IMG/VR virus record: IMGVR_UViG_3300006802_000353
Coordinates: 1 to 30,065 of that record
Reading direction: 5' to 3' (one strand)
DNA: 30,065 nucleotides
From: a virus
Shown here: one piece after another, positions 1 through 6,908 of the stretch
Layout: each line of letters opens with the position of its first letter
Numbering within the stretch: the stretch's first letter is position 1
The notes under the pieces: model-generated
Seen by the model: the letters and a program-made list of their open reading frames with translations, nothing else
The model's database searches: none
Told to the model about the DNA's origin: nothing
Made by a program: the position numbers and the translations under genes

Positions 1-119
1 GCTACGCGCACAGCTTCGGCATAATCAACTGTGCTTTCCGCACCCTCGGCGCTTCCTTGGCTCACGCCAAGGCCGTAGCCGATCATCACGCTGGCCATGA
101 TAAGTATGAGGCGGTTCAT
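1..119 (-). CDS. Small exported or membrane-anchored protein, N-terminal part (cut by window edge)
   Basis: Only the first 39 codons are present. The N-terminus reads MNRLILIMASVMIGYGLGV followed by a small, polar Ser/Gly/Ala/Glu-rich stretch, which looks like a signal peptide or signal anchor with a short positive n-region and a hydrophobic core at residues 4-18. The ATG overlaps the TGA of the upstream ORF in an ATGA arrangement, and a run of G lies about 5 nt upstream as a possible ribosome site, so translation is probably coupled. It is the last visible gene of a minus-strand row starting at 825. No family is recognisable and the C-terminus lies outside the window. Confidence 0.5.
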   Translation of the reverse strand, partial: MNRLILIMASVMIGYGLGVSQGSAEGAESTVDYAEAVRV

Positions 120-349
120 GACAGCCCCCATGTTTTGCATGCCTTGATCCGGCGGCGCTTTTTGAATATCCGGTTGCGGATTAAGAGGAGGGTGGCGCGG
201 AGAATCCTAAAGGGGGTTGATGATCCTCCGCGCCTTCCTGCAACAAGCGCCCCTGAATTTGCGCAGCAGGAATTATCGTTAGCCGTAATATTCATTAACC
301 AAGCCTCATCATGCCATGACGTGTTCAACGTTCTAATTACCAGTCTCAT
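116..349 (-). CDS. Short coupled ORF, 77 aa, uncertain
   Basis: The chosen ATG at 349 overlaps the TGA of the upstream gene (ATGA), and its own TGA overlaps the ATG of the next gene in the same way. That double coupling is the main argument that it is translated. An ATG at 361 would add four residues. Against it, the protein has no recognisable fold: it is Asn/Ser-rich first, then very Arg/Lys-rich around residues 50-70, and a strong DNA hairpin (194-234) sits inside it. The sequence could instead be a non-coding spacer that happens to stay open. I do not recognise a function. Confidence 0.35.
   Translation of the reverse strand: MRLVIRTLNTSWHDEAWLMNITANDNSCCANSGALVAGRRGGSSTPFRILRATLLLIRNRIFKKRRRIKACKTWGLS
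194..234. repeat. Strong inverted repeat (hairpin)
   Basis: GGCGCGGAG (194-202) pairs perfectly with CTCCGCGCC (226-234). Three further pairs, ATC with GAT, follow one mismatch that would be a G-U wobble in the minus-strand transcript. The loop is about 15 nt. Neither side is followed by a clear T-run, so it is not a convincing intrinsic terminator. It is much more GC-rich than its surroundings and lies in the middle of a doubtful short ORF. Confidence 0.6.
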
Positions 350-825
350 GATATCCCCCATGTGATAAGCATTGCGGCGATCCCGGCCAGCAATACGGCG
401 GTAACAATGGCAGTGTCGGCAAAGCCGCGCTGCCGGACAAGATTATATACCGTAGTTCTGCCTTCTTTGGTAATAATTGCATCAGGAAAGGCGGCAGCAA
501 TAATGGCTTGCCGCGTTGTTACCCGGTATTTTGAAAGGACTTCGCCCATAACGGTGAATGCCTCAAAGCAATCATCATATTCAATAGTCATGAACTGCTC
601 AAACCATGGATTTTCTGCATCCCCATCAAAGATGGAGAGGATATAATCACGGCTGAAATTAACATAGCCCCTGCAATTATAATGCGCCTCGTCAACGAAG
701 TCCTCAACGAACCTTTCCTCGGCTAGCTTAATGGCTTCCTCACGGCTGGTGGCCTCTTCAACCATCGGCCTTCCCCTGCCGCCGTATCCATCGTTTTCAT
801 AAATATAGAAATATTGTTTGTTCAT
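346..825 (-). CDS. Tail-anchored hypothetical protein, 159 aa
   Basis: The start is placed at the ATG at 825 because AGAGGA lies about 8 nt upstream and the protein then begins MNKQYFYIYENDGYGG; an earlier in-frame ATG at 861 would add 12 residues without a good ribosome site and lies within the promoter. The body is acidic and aromatic, with a helix typical of EEAIKLAEERF near residues 30-40. The last 23 residues (IVTAVLLAGIAAMLITWGIS) form one hydrophobic segment ending at the C-terminus, suggesting a tail-anchored inner-membrane protein with its bulk in the cytoplasm. A strong sigma70-type promoter lies directly upstream. The family is unknown; an early host-takeover or regulatory role is only a guess from position. 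Confidence 0.7.
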   Translation of the reverse strand: MNKQYFYIYENDGYGGRGRPMVEEATSREEAIKLAEERFVEDFVDEAHYNCRGYVNFSRDYILSIFDGDAENPWFEQFMTIEYDDCFEAFTVMGEVLSKYRVTTRQAIIAAAFPDAIITKEGRTTVYNLVRQRGFADTAIVTAVLLAGIAAMLITWGIS

Positions 826-863
826 ATTTATTCCTCTGTTTTTAGTTAATTGATCCTGCATCC

Positions 864-892
864 TTTATAAATCAGTCATTCTGGCTTGTCAA
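864..892 (-). promoter_or_regulatory. Strong sigma70-type promoter with heptamer in its -10 box
   Basis: On the minus strand a perfect TTGACA (892-887) is followed after 17 bp by TATAAA (869-864). This is the best consensus promoter I found in the window, and it points at the 159-aa gene. The -10 box runs straight into TAAAGGA (867-861), the same heptamer that forms the array at 1370-1639, so a protein binding that word should compete with RNA polymerase here. Confidence 0.75.
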
Positions 893-911
893 ACAATTTG
901 TTTTACATTTT

Positions 912-1355
912 TTACTTTTCATCCATTATTTTTATATATTCATAAGATGGCCTCCCCTTCGATCCCTTCACAATTAATTTTTTGATTTTTCCATCATCAA
1001 TCAAAAAATCTAAAGCCTTTTTAAATTTTGAATATGAACACGAAGAATAATGATTTCTTAACCCACTTGAAGAAATAGAATCGGGGTACGAAGCTTCTAT
1101 ATGGTCTAGTAATTCCCATGCCAGTTTTTCAATAGCATCTACACTTCCACTATATGCTATTTTGCCAGCCACTATGAATTTTACATGATCGGCATATTCG
1201 AGCCATTCAAGATCAACGCCAGCCCGCGCCGCATACTTCACCATCAAACTAATACCGTTATAGCCTCCCACGTCCTCCATAGGGATTTTAACGCTTTGCC
1301 ACTTTTTAAAAGTGGACCAGTCAATAGATGCATAATATGGAATTTTTTCGCTCAT
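912..1355 (-). CDS. Putative DNA-binding protein with winged-helix-like C-terminus, 147 aa
   Basis: The ATG at 1355 is preceded by GGAGA at a good distance. Residues about 90-147 show the pattern of a winged helix: a helix (SSSGLRNHYSS), a second helix (YSKFKKALDFLIDDGKI), then a beta hairpin containing KGSKGRPSYEYIKI. Comparable small wHTH units occur at the ends of phage and plasmid replication or regulatory proteins. The N-terminal 80 residues are not recognised. The gene borders the phased TAAAGGA array directly, with copies inside its own upstream region, so it is the obvious candidate to bind that array, either as an autoregulator or as an initiator-like protein. That link is inferred from position only. 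Confidence 0.7.
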   Translation of the reverse strand: MSEKIPYYASIDWSTFKKWQSVKIPMEDVGGYNGISLMVKYAARAGVDLEWLEYADHVKFIVAGKIAYSGSVDAIEKLAWELLDHIEASYPDSISSSGLRNHYSSCSYSKFKKALDFLIDDGKIKKLIVKGSKGRPSYEYIKIMDEK

Positions 1356-1391
1356 ATAATCTCCGTTATTAAAGGACTAATCCTTTAATTT

Positions 1392-1420
1392 CCTTTATCA
1401 GTCCTTTAAAAAGAAGTCAA
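1392..1420 (-). promoter_or_regulatory. Possible promoter for the 147-aa gene, covered by heptamers
   Basis: On the minus strand TTGACT (1420-1415) is followed after 17 bp by TAAAGG (1397-1392), a weak -10 match. One heptamer lies in the spacer and another is the -10 itself, so the site could be autoregulated. The -35 is good, the -10 is poor, hence modest confidence. Confidence 0.35.
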
Positions 1421-1450
1421 TAGAATTAAGAGAAATTTATATATAAAGGA

Positions 1451-1569
1451 TTATCCCTTAAAATATATATCTATATCTATATATATATTTATATATAGGA
1501 GTATGTTTATATGTAAAGATATAGGCATGGGGAGGGATAGATATACCGATACTAATTTTTAGGGGACAG
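1451..1569. other. AT-rich centre of the intergenic region
   Basis: Between the two single heptamers lies a stretch dominated by alternating TA and TATATC-like runs (about 1460-1525), then a short G-rich patch near 1528-1536. No gene is visible. A low-melting stretch flanked by iteron-like repeats is the usual arrangement of a DNA unwinding element, but it could equally be an AT-rich promoter region. Confidence 0.4.
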
Positions 1570-1669
1570 TCCTTTATTAATGTTAAAACATTGATTTTAT
1601 TATTAAATTAATTAAGGATTGTTAAAGGACAATAAAGGATTGATCACTTAATAAAATTTTTCACTTGCC

Positions 1670-2149
1670 TTGACCAGAAATAATGTGAAATATTATGGCA
1701 TGGAAGATGTTAAGCGTGTTTCTATAAGAAAGAAAAGAGGCAGGGGAAATATTAAAGGGTTCTCAAAAACCCCCCCACATGTGCCAACCGATGAAGATCG
1801 TGAACTTGTCAAAAGGTTGGTTGCTTTCGGAAATCGCAATGAGGACATCGCTGACATTATCGGCATTTCACACGATACGCTTACTAGATATTATAGTTTT
1901 GAAATTAAAGTTGGCCGCGCAGAAATCACAAGCCGAATCGCCAACAAGGTGACTACCCGCGCCCTATCGGATGATCACAAGGACGCACAACGCGCCGCCG
2001 AATACTGGCTTTCACGGCGCGGTGGATGGAAGGAAATCACAGGCCATGAACTATCCGGGCCGGATGGAGGGGAAATAGAGGTCAAACAAATTTCAGAAAC
2101 AGATCAAGAAATAATTAATCGGTTTCTTGCTTTTAATGAAAAAATATGA
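1670..2149 (+). CDS. terS: Terminase small subunit
   Basis: The protein would recognise phage DNA and hand it to the large terminase during packaging. After a basic N-terminus, residues about 40-75 form a helix-turn-helix (RELVKRLVAFGNRNEDIADI, then IGISHDTLTRYY), followed by EIKVGRAEITSRIANKV and the ending AEYWLSRRGGWKEI. This series is typical of small terminases of podoviruses and siphoviruses. It is the first gene of the rightward packaging block, three small genes ahead of the large subunit. The start is uncertain: TTG at 1670 gives 159 aa but has no clear ribosome site; GTG at 1685 and ATG at 1700 are in-frame alternatives that keep the whole HTH. Confidence 0.82.
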   Translation: MTRNNVKYYGMEDVKRVSIRKKRGRGNIKGFSKTPPHVPTDEDRELVKRLVAFGNRNEDIADIIGISHDTLTRYYSFEIKVGRAEITSRIANKVTTRALSDDHKDAQRAAEYWLSRRGGWKEITGHELSGPDGGEIEVKQISETDQEIINRFLAFNEKI

Positions 2150-2182
2150 AACTGTTTTACAAACTCATGGAGATTTAAAAAT

Positions 2183-2410
2183 ATGAATTATACTTCACAA
2201 CTACGCGGCTGGGCTGTTGATCGTGCAATTTCAATCGCGCAAATTGGCAAAGAGGCCGTCACCACTGCGGCAATCATTGACGCGGCCAAAGAACTAATTA
2301 ACTACGTTTACGTGGTTCAGGAAGATATCGAACAAACGGAAAACTATCTTGAAGAACTGAAACAGACTAAAGCACTTGAAGAAAAATCACATGCTGGGGG
2401 TGTTCAATGA
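2183..2410 (+). CDS. Small helical hypothetical protein, 75 aa
   Basis: ATG at 2183 follows GGAG about 13 nt upstream. The sequence looks all-helical: residues 10-40 are Ala/Ile-rich and amphipathic, and residues 45-68 (VQEDIEQTENYLEELKQTKA) could form a short coiled coil. The stop overlaps the next start in an ATGA junction. The position between small and large terminase suggests a packaging or early-structural accessory role, but no family is recognised. Confidence 0.7.
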   Translation: MNYTSQLRGWAVDRAISIAQIGKEAVTTAAIIDAAKELINYVYVVQEDIEQTENYLEELKQTKALEEKSHAGGVQ

Positions 2411-2838
2411 ACCGCGAGGAACTGGAGAATAAAACACCGGAAGAACTACAATTGATTGAGCAACGGCTTGATATTAAGCCACATCACCGCGAAAAAACAG
2501 AAACACGGATTAATAATATTTTGGCGAAACTTCAACCATCGCCAATTCCTGAAATGGTTCATCCATCACAGAAGCATGTTGAACCAAGCAACATTAACAC
2601 CAAAGAAAAAATACTTGGAGCGATTGAAAAATATATTGGCGTTCCTGGCTTTGAAGCCATCTTTCACGATGACGACACATGGACATTCAAATGCAAAGGC
2701 GCTGAAGATTCGGGCCATAATTCCGTTGCGCTTCGCGTCATTCAAATGAAAGCTGAAAGCGTGTCCAAAGGACGCAGGGCACTCCGTGCAATGGCGGATG
2801 GTAAATACACGGGATATGCTGGCAATATATTGGTGTAA
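2407..2838 (+). CDS. Hypothetical protein, first of a tandem paralogous pair, 143 aa
   Basis: The start overlaps the previous stop (ATGA). Residues 1-42 read as two short helices (ELENKTPEELQLIEQRLDI and RINNILAKL) similar to the SAP/Rho-N-like unit of the next gene. A Pro-rich linker follows (44-65). The C-terminal part, about 67-117, contains FHDDDTWTFKCKGAEDSG and ALRVIQMKAE, matching the neighbour's TWDDEHWHMQHGKREDTG and PLRILLKCAEK. A short basic tail (KGRRALRAMADGKY) is unique to this copy. Its function is unknown; a nucleic-acid-binding role is possible from the N-terminal unit. Confidence 0.75.
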   Translation: MNREELENKTPEELQLIEQRLDIKPHHREKTETRINNILAKLQPSPIPEMVHPSQKHVEPSNINTKEKILGAIEKYIGVPGFEAIFHDDDTWTFKCKGAEDSGHNSVALRVIQMKAESVSKGRRALRAMADGKYTGYAGNILV

Positions 2839-2840
2839 TC

Positions 2841-3212
2841 ATGACGTTGCGGGATAAATCACTTACCCAGCTTCGCGGAATTGCTCAATCATTCGGCGTT
2901 CAAGATATTTTTTCTAAAACAGACATACAGCTCATTCAGGCAATAGAGCTAAAACAAAAAAAATTATTGCCTGAAAAACAAACAGAAACTCCAAAGCCTG
3001 AATATGACGCACGGCTCATGACTAAGCCACCATCAAAGAAATCATCAAAGGATGAAGCGTTTGAATTGCTACAGCCGTTCATTGAACGCGGAATGAAATT
3101 CACATGGGATGATGAACACTGGCATATGCAACACGGCAAGCGCGAAGATACAGGATCAGTGCGTATTCCTTTACGAATTTTATTGAAGTGCGCTGAAAAA
3201 ATAATGGCGTAA
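2841..3212 (+). CDS. SAP/Rho-N-like protein, second of the paralogous pair, 123 aa
   Basis: Residues 3-36 (LRDKSLTQLRGIAQSFGV, then TDIQLIQAI) have the helix-extended-loop-helix look of SAP or Rho N-terminal domains, which bind nucleic acid in other proteins. A Lys/Pro-rich linker (40-68) leads to a C-terminal domain (71-120) with WDDEHWHM and a final helix, paralogous to residues 67-117 of the upstream protein. It lies 2 nt after that gene and 1 nt before the large terminase, so all are one transcription unit. Role unknown. Confidence 0.75.
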   Translation: MTLRDKSLTQLRGIAQSFGVQDIFSKTDIQLIQAIELKQKKLLPEKQTETPKPEYDARLMTKPPSKKSSKDEAFELLQPFIERGMKFTWDDEHWHMQHGKREDTGSVRIPLRILLKCAEKIMA

Positions 3213-3213
3213 C

Positions 3214-4767
3214 ATGGAAGACAAATCAGAATTGTTGAAGGCAATTTGTCGCGAAAGTTTTTATTTTTACCAGCAAAAAGCCTTCAGCATTCTTGAACCC
3301 GGCGTACCTTATGAAGATAATTGGCACATCGAGTGCATAGCTGAACATCTTCAGGCGCTTCACGAAAATAGATTGCCGGATGGAAAAAAGCGATTGGCAA
3401 TTCTTGTGCCACCTCGCTCGCTCAAAACATTCATGGCCTCTATAGCGTTTCCTTCATGGGTCATGGGAAATCAGCCGTATCAAAAGTTTATTTGCACCTC
3501 GTACAAGTTTGATCTGGCAAAAGAGATGGCGCAGAAATCCAGAATCATCATGAGTGATGAATGGTACACAAGCACGTTTCACGAAACGAAGATTGATGAA
3601 CGGCAAAACGAAAAGCATAATTTTTGGACAACACACCGAGGAATGTATTATTCAGCGGCTATGCTCTCTATTACTGGCCGGGGCGCTACATATTGCATTT
3701 TGGATGATCCAATCAATCCGAAAGAGGCAGTCTCTGAAACGATCAGGAACGATACAAACTCCACGATCAGGTCAACCATACCCACACGGTTTAACGATCC
3801 CAGAAACGCTAAGTGGATTTTAATTATGCAGCGATTGCATGACGATGATCCGGCTGGGAACATGGCAATCAAAGATGATCGTTGGTTTATTTTGAAATTG
3901 CCGGGTGAAAATAAAACGGGCAAGGATATCGTTTATGAATTGGGCGATAAGAAATGGATATTTAAAGATGGTGATTTGTTATTCCCACAGCGATTAACGC
4001 GCACCGTTCTTGATGAGTTGCGCGAAGATTTGGGGGAATATAACTATGTCGGGCAGATATTGCAGGAGCCAGCACCGATAGGTGGCGGCGTATTTCGTGA
4101 TGGATGGGTGCAACACTACGCCCAAGGCTCAATTAAGCCGCGTACGATGAATGTAGCCATTCTGGTTGATCCATCTGGCGGTAAGGAGTTAAACAAAAAG
4201 CGCAAGAAACTATCGGACTGGACGGCCTTCATGGTGGTGGGTTTGGGGACTGATAATAACTATTATTTGCTTGATATTATCAGGGACCGCCTGAACCCGA
4301 CTGAGCGGGTGGATACCCTGTTTATGCTCCACAGAAAATGGAATGATTTGTGCGGGAAGCCCCCTAAAGTTGGGTATGAAAAATACGGCATGATGGCAGA
4401 TACCCATTACATTGAGGCCAAAAAGAAGCAAGATGCCTATCATTTCCCGCTTGTGGAACTGGGCGGGACGATGGCGAAAGAGGAAAGAATACGCCGTTTA
4501 ATTCCTGACATGCAAAATGGACGTTGGTATTTTCCACAAAGTTTGATATATGTAGATGGTGAGGGAAGGCAATTTGATCTTGTCAAGGAAATAATTCAAT
4601 CTGAAATGGCGACATTTCCGAGAGCAAGATTCGATGATATGCTGGATGCCCTTTCAAGAATATATGAAACTGATTTAAGTATGTCTTTTCCAAAGCCTAA
4701 TTTGACGATGACGCAAAAGGCCTATTTGCCAAAGTCAAAAGAATATACCGATTATATGGATTTTTAA
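3214..4767 (+). CDS. terL: Terminase large subunit (ATPase and nuclease)
   Basis: This is the packaging motor that pumps DNA into the prohead and cuts concatemers. The ATPase half holds a non-classical Walker A (VPPRSLKT, 65-72), Walker B (CILDDP, 161-166) and a coupling motif with QR at 206-207. The RNase H-like nuclease half has acidic residues at D319 (ILVDPSGG), D335 (LSDWTA), the YEKYGMMAD segment at 388-396 and D475/D478 (DDMLDAL). The length of 517 aa is normal for the family. The stop shares one base with the portal start (TAATG), so the two are coupled. The Walker A with PPRSLKT in place of GxxxxGKT is common in this terminase group. Confidence 0.93.
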   Translation: MEDKSELLKAICRESFYFYQQKAFSILEPGVPYEDNWHIECIAEHLQALHENRLPDGKKRLAILVPPRSLKTFMASIAFPSWVMGNQPYQKFICTSYKFDLAKEMAQKSRIIMSDEWYTSTFHETKIDERQNEKHNFWTTHRGMYYSAAMLSITGRGATYCILDDPINPKEAVSETIRNDTNSTIRSTIPTRFNDPRNAKWILIMQRLHDDDPAGNMAIKDDRWFILKLPGENKTGKDIVYELGDKKWIFKDGDLLFPQRLTRTVLDELREDLGEYNYVGQILQEPAPIGGGVFRDGWVQHYAQGSIKPRTMNVAILVDPSGGKELNKKRKKLSDWTAFMVVGLGTDNNYYLLDIIRDRLNPTERVDTLFMLHRKWNDLCGKPPKVGYEKYGMMADTHYIEAKKKQDAYHFPLVELGGTMAKEERIRRLIPDMQNGRWYFPQSLIYVDGEGRQFDLVKEIIQSEMATFPRARFDDMLDALSRIYETDLSMSFPKPNLTMTQKAYLPKSKEYTDYMDF

Positions 4768-6908
4768 TGTCTGATTTAAAGCTTGCAAAAAAATTGGAAA
4801 AGCAAAGAAAAGCTTCAAAGCAGGGCTTGACGGCGCAATATCAAAATACCGATTCATGTTTTAGCTTTTATAACGGCGACATGATGGATTATAAGGATCG
4901 CATTCAATTCGTCGATCCTGAAGGACGAAGGAAGAGGGCGCTTGTTCATTTTAACAAGGTGCAGCCAAATGTTGATACGGTTGTCGGGTTTATGGCGCAG
5001 AACCGCCGCAAGGCTTCCTTCATAGCTCGGATGTCTTCAAGTGCTGGCCAGCAGCTTTATTCTAAAAATATGAATGCGCTGTATGATTATCATCGTGAGA
5101 ATGAGAATGCAGATCAGGTGGAGACAGAGCAAGACGCGGACATGATGATTTGCGGTTATGGTGCTACCGAAACTGACCTTTCATATATTGCCGGCAATGC
5201 AACGACTGACCCGAATGGGGAGATTTTAAAAGTTAGAATACATCCTAAAAAGGTTGGGTGGGATGCAAGATCAAGATCAAAGAACCTGCTTGATGCGCGC
5301 TGGGCCTTTTATTGGGATGACTACGATCTAAAAGAGGCGCTGGAATTATTCCAAGGTTCTGTTGAAGAGGACTTTACGCGGGTTGGCGAGGAAGATCAGG
5401 ACAATTCAGGATACGAATATAATCCTTGGGGTGGATTGTACGATAAAATACGGCTTGAGGATTGCGTAGAATGGGCCATTAAAGATGAGGATATGGTCAG
5501 GGTTTATAATCATCAATGGTATGAGTATGAAACCTTTTATAAAGCTGAAAATCCTATATATGAAGCAACCGATCCAATGGATGCCTTGTTTTTCAAGGCG
5601 CGTCTTGACGTTATAAAATCAGAAATTAAGTCACAGTCTCCGGAGGGATTAGAGACTGAAGATATGTTTGAGTTTGATCCTGTCGCACAGGTTCTTGTTT
5701 TTGACGAGGCGACAAAAAGAAAGCTGGTACAGGATTTTGGAGAATTAATCCAGCCCGTAGGTTTTAAGCGCAAGGTATTTAAAACGGCTGTTTATTCAGG
5801 CAATCATATTTTTGCGACATTCAAATCCATTTCACAGCAGGGATTTTCTATTAAATTTAAGACCGGAATTTATAATGAACAAGGCCAGTTCTGGACGGGC
5901 ATGGTTAATCCGATGATGGAGCCTCAAAAATATCAAGATAAGGCATTGACTGAGCTTCTTTTCACAATTGCCGCCAATTCTAAGGGCGGCGTGATGGTGG
6001 AGGAGGATGCTGTTGAGGATATTGATGATTTTTCTTCAAAATGGTCAAAGACGGACGCGGTTATCACTGTTGCTTCTGGTGCTTTAGGTAACGGAAAAAT
6101 CCAGCAAAAGGCGCAAGGCGCAGTTCCAACTGGTTTAGAGGGAATTATACAGCTTACGGCGCAATCCATATCAGATAATGGCGTTAATCCTGAGTTCATG
6201 GGCAATATGCGCGAAGATGCCCAATCTGGCATTTTGTACAAGCGGCAAATCAGGCAGTGCATATCCAAGATGGCGCGGTATTTTGACAGCATAACCCTTT
6301 ATCAAAAGGAAGATGCTAGATTGCATGGTGATTTAATCCCGGTATGGATCGAGAACAATGAAGGCCAATGGGTGCGCATAACCGGGGAAGATGGGGCAGA
6401 TGAGTTTGAACAGATAACCAAGGATATGCTTGCGCCTGAATATGATGTTTCTATTCAAGAGGCGCAAAAAACGCCGGAAGACCAGCAAGAAACGGCTATT
6501 CTTTTGGGTGGAATGGCAGATAAATATCTTTCAATTGGAGATGCGGCCACAGCCAAGGCCATTCATGCTGAAAGCATTCGCTTTTTGCCGCTTGATGGGG
6601 ATGTTCGCAATCGCATTGTGCAATTCTTGCAGCCGCAGGAGGAAGACCCTCGCATTGCTCAGCTACAGGCTATTATTGAGCAGTTGCAATCAGAGGCCGC
6701 ACAAGCGGAGGTCAATAAAAAGAATGCCGATGCAAAATACTCTGAGGCCAGAGCAATTCAGACAATGGCAAATATTGAGGCTATTAAGGCCAAAATACCA
6801 CAAACAAATGCCCAGACGGTTAAAACTTTGGAAGAAGCAAGAAAAACCGCCGCTGAAACGCATATGGCAGAAAATGCCCCTGATGAAAATATAAGCGTAG
6901 GTGTTTGA
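4767..6908 (+). CDS. Portal protein, P22 type
   Basis: This is the dodecameric ring at the head vertex through which DNA enters and leaves. The length, 713 aa, is close to that of P22 gp1, and the early segment HFNKVQPNVDTVVGFMAQNR (61-80) is the kind of conserved region expected in this family. Residues about 640-700 are rich in Ala, Glu, Lys and Gln and probably form the long C-terminal helix or barrel seen in P22-like portals. It follows the large terminase directly and is followed by a fibre gene whose ATG overlaps its stop. The assignment rests on position, length and overall pattern. Confidence 0.88.
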   Translation: MSDLKLAKKLEKQRKASKQGLTAQYQNTDSCFSFYNGDMMDYKDRIQFVDPEGRRKRALVHFNKVQPNVDTVVGFMAQNRRKASFIARMSSSAGQQLYSKNMNALYDYHRENENADQVETEQDADMMICGYGATETDLSYIAGNATTDPNGEILKVRIHPKKVGWDARSRSKNLLDARWAFYWDDYDLKEALELFQGSVEEDFTRVGEEDQDNSGYEYNPWGGLYDKIRLEDCVEWAIKDEDMVRVYNHQWYEYETFYKAENPIYEATDPMDALFFKARLDVIKSEIKSQSPEGLETEDMFEFDPVAQVLVFDEATKRKLVQDFGELIQPVGFKRKVFKTAVYSGNHIFATFKSISQQGFSIKFKTGIYNEQGQFWTGMVNPMMEPQKYQDKALTELLFTIAANSKGGVMVEEDAVEDIDDFSSKWSKTDAVITVASGALGNGKIQQKAQGAVPTGLEGIIQLTAQSISDNGVNPEFMGNMREDAQSGILYKRQIRQCISKMARYFDSITLYQKEDARLHGDLIPVWIENNEGQWVRITGEDGADEFEQITKDMLAPEYDVSIQEAQKTPEDQQETAILLGGMADKYLSIGDAATAKAIHAESIRFLPLDGDVRNRIVQFLQPQEEDPRIAQLQAIIEQLQSEAAQAEVNKKNADAKYSEARAIQTMANIEAIKAKIPQTNAQTVKTLEEARKTAAETHMAENAPDENISVGV

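Larger units (their letters stand above)
1370..1639. repeat. Helically phased TAAAGGA heptamer array (iteron/operator candidate)
   Basis: Exact TAAAGGA or its complement TCCTTTA begins at 1370, 1381, 1391, 1402, 1444, 1570, 1623 and 1633, with a one-mismatch copy (TTAAGGA) at 1612. Successive spacings are 11, 10, 11, 42, 126, 42, 11 and 10 bp, each close to a multiple of 10.5 bp, and the layout is nearly symmetric: cluster, 42, single, 126, single, 42, cluster. The first two copies form a perfect 9-bp inverted repeat (ATTAAAGGA, 4-bp spacer, TCCTTTAAT at 1368-1389). Such phasing puts all sites on one face of the helix, as in iteron origins and looping operators. Confidence 0.8.

Noticed and set aside
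57-646. Two plus-strand open frames at 57-365 and 362-646
   Set aside because: They lie opposite the minus-strand row with its promoter, ribosome site and stop-start overlaps, and have no recognisable sequence or ribosome site.
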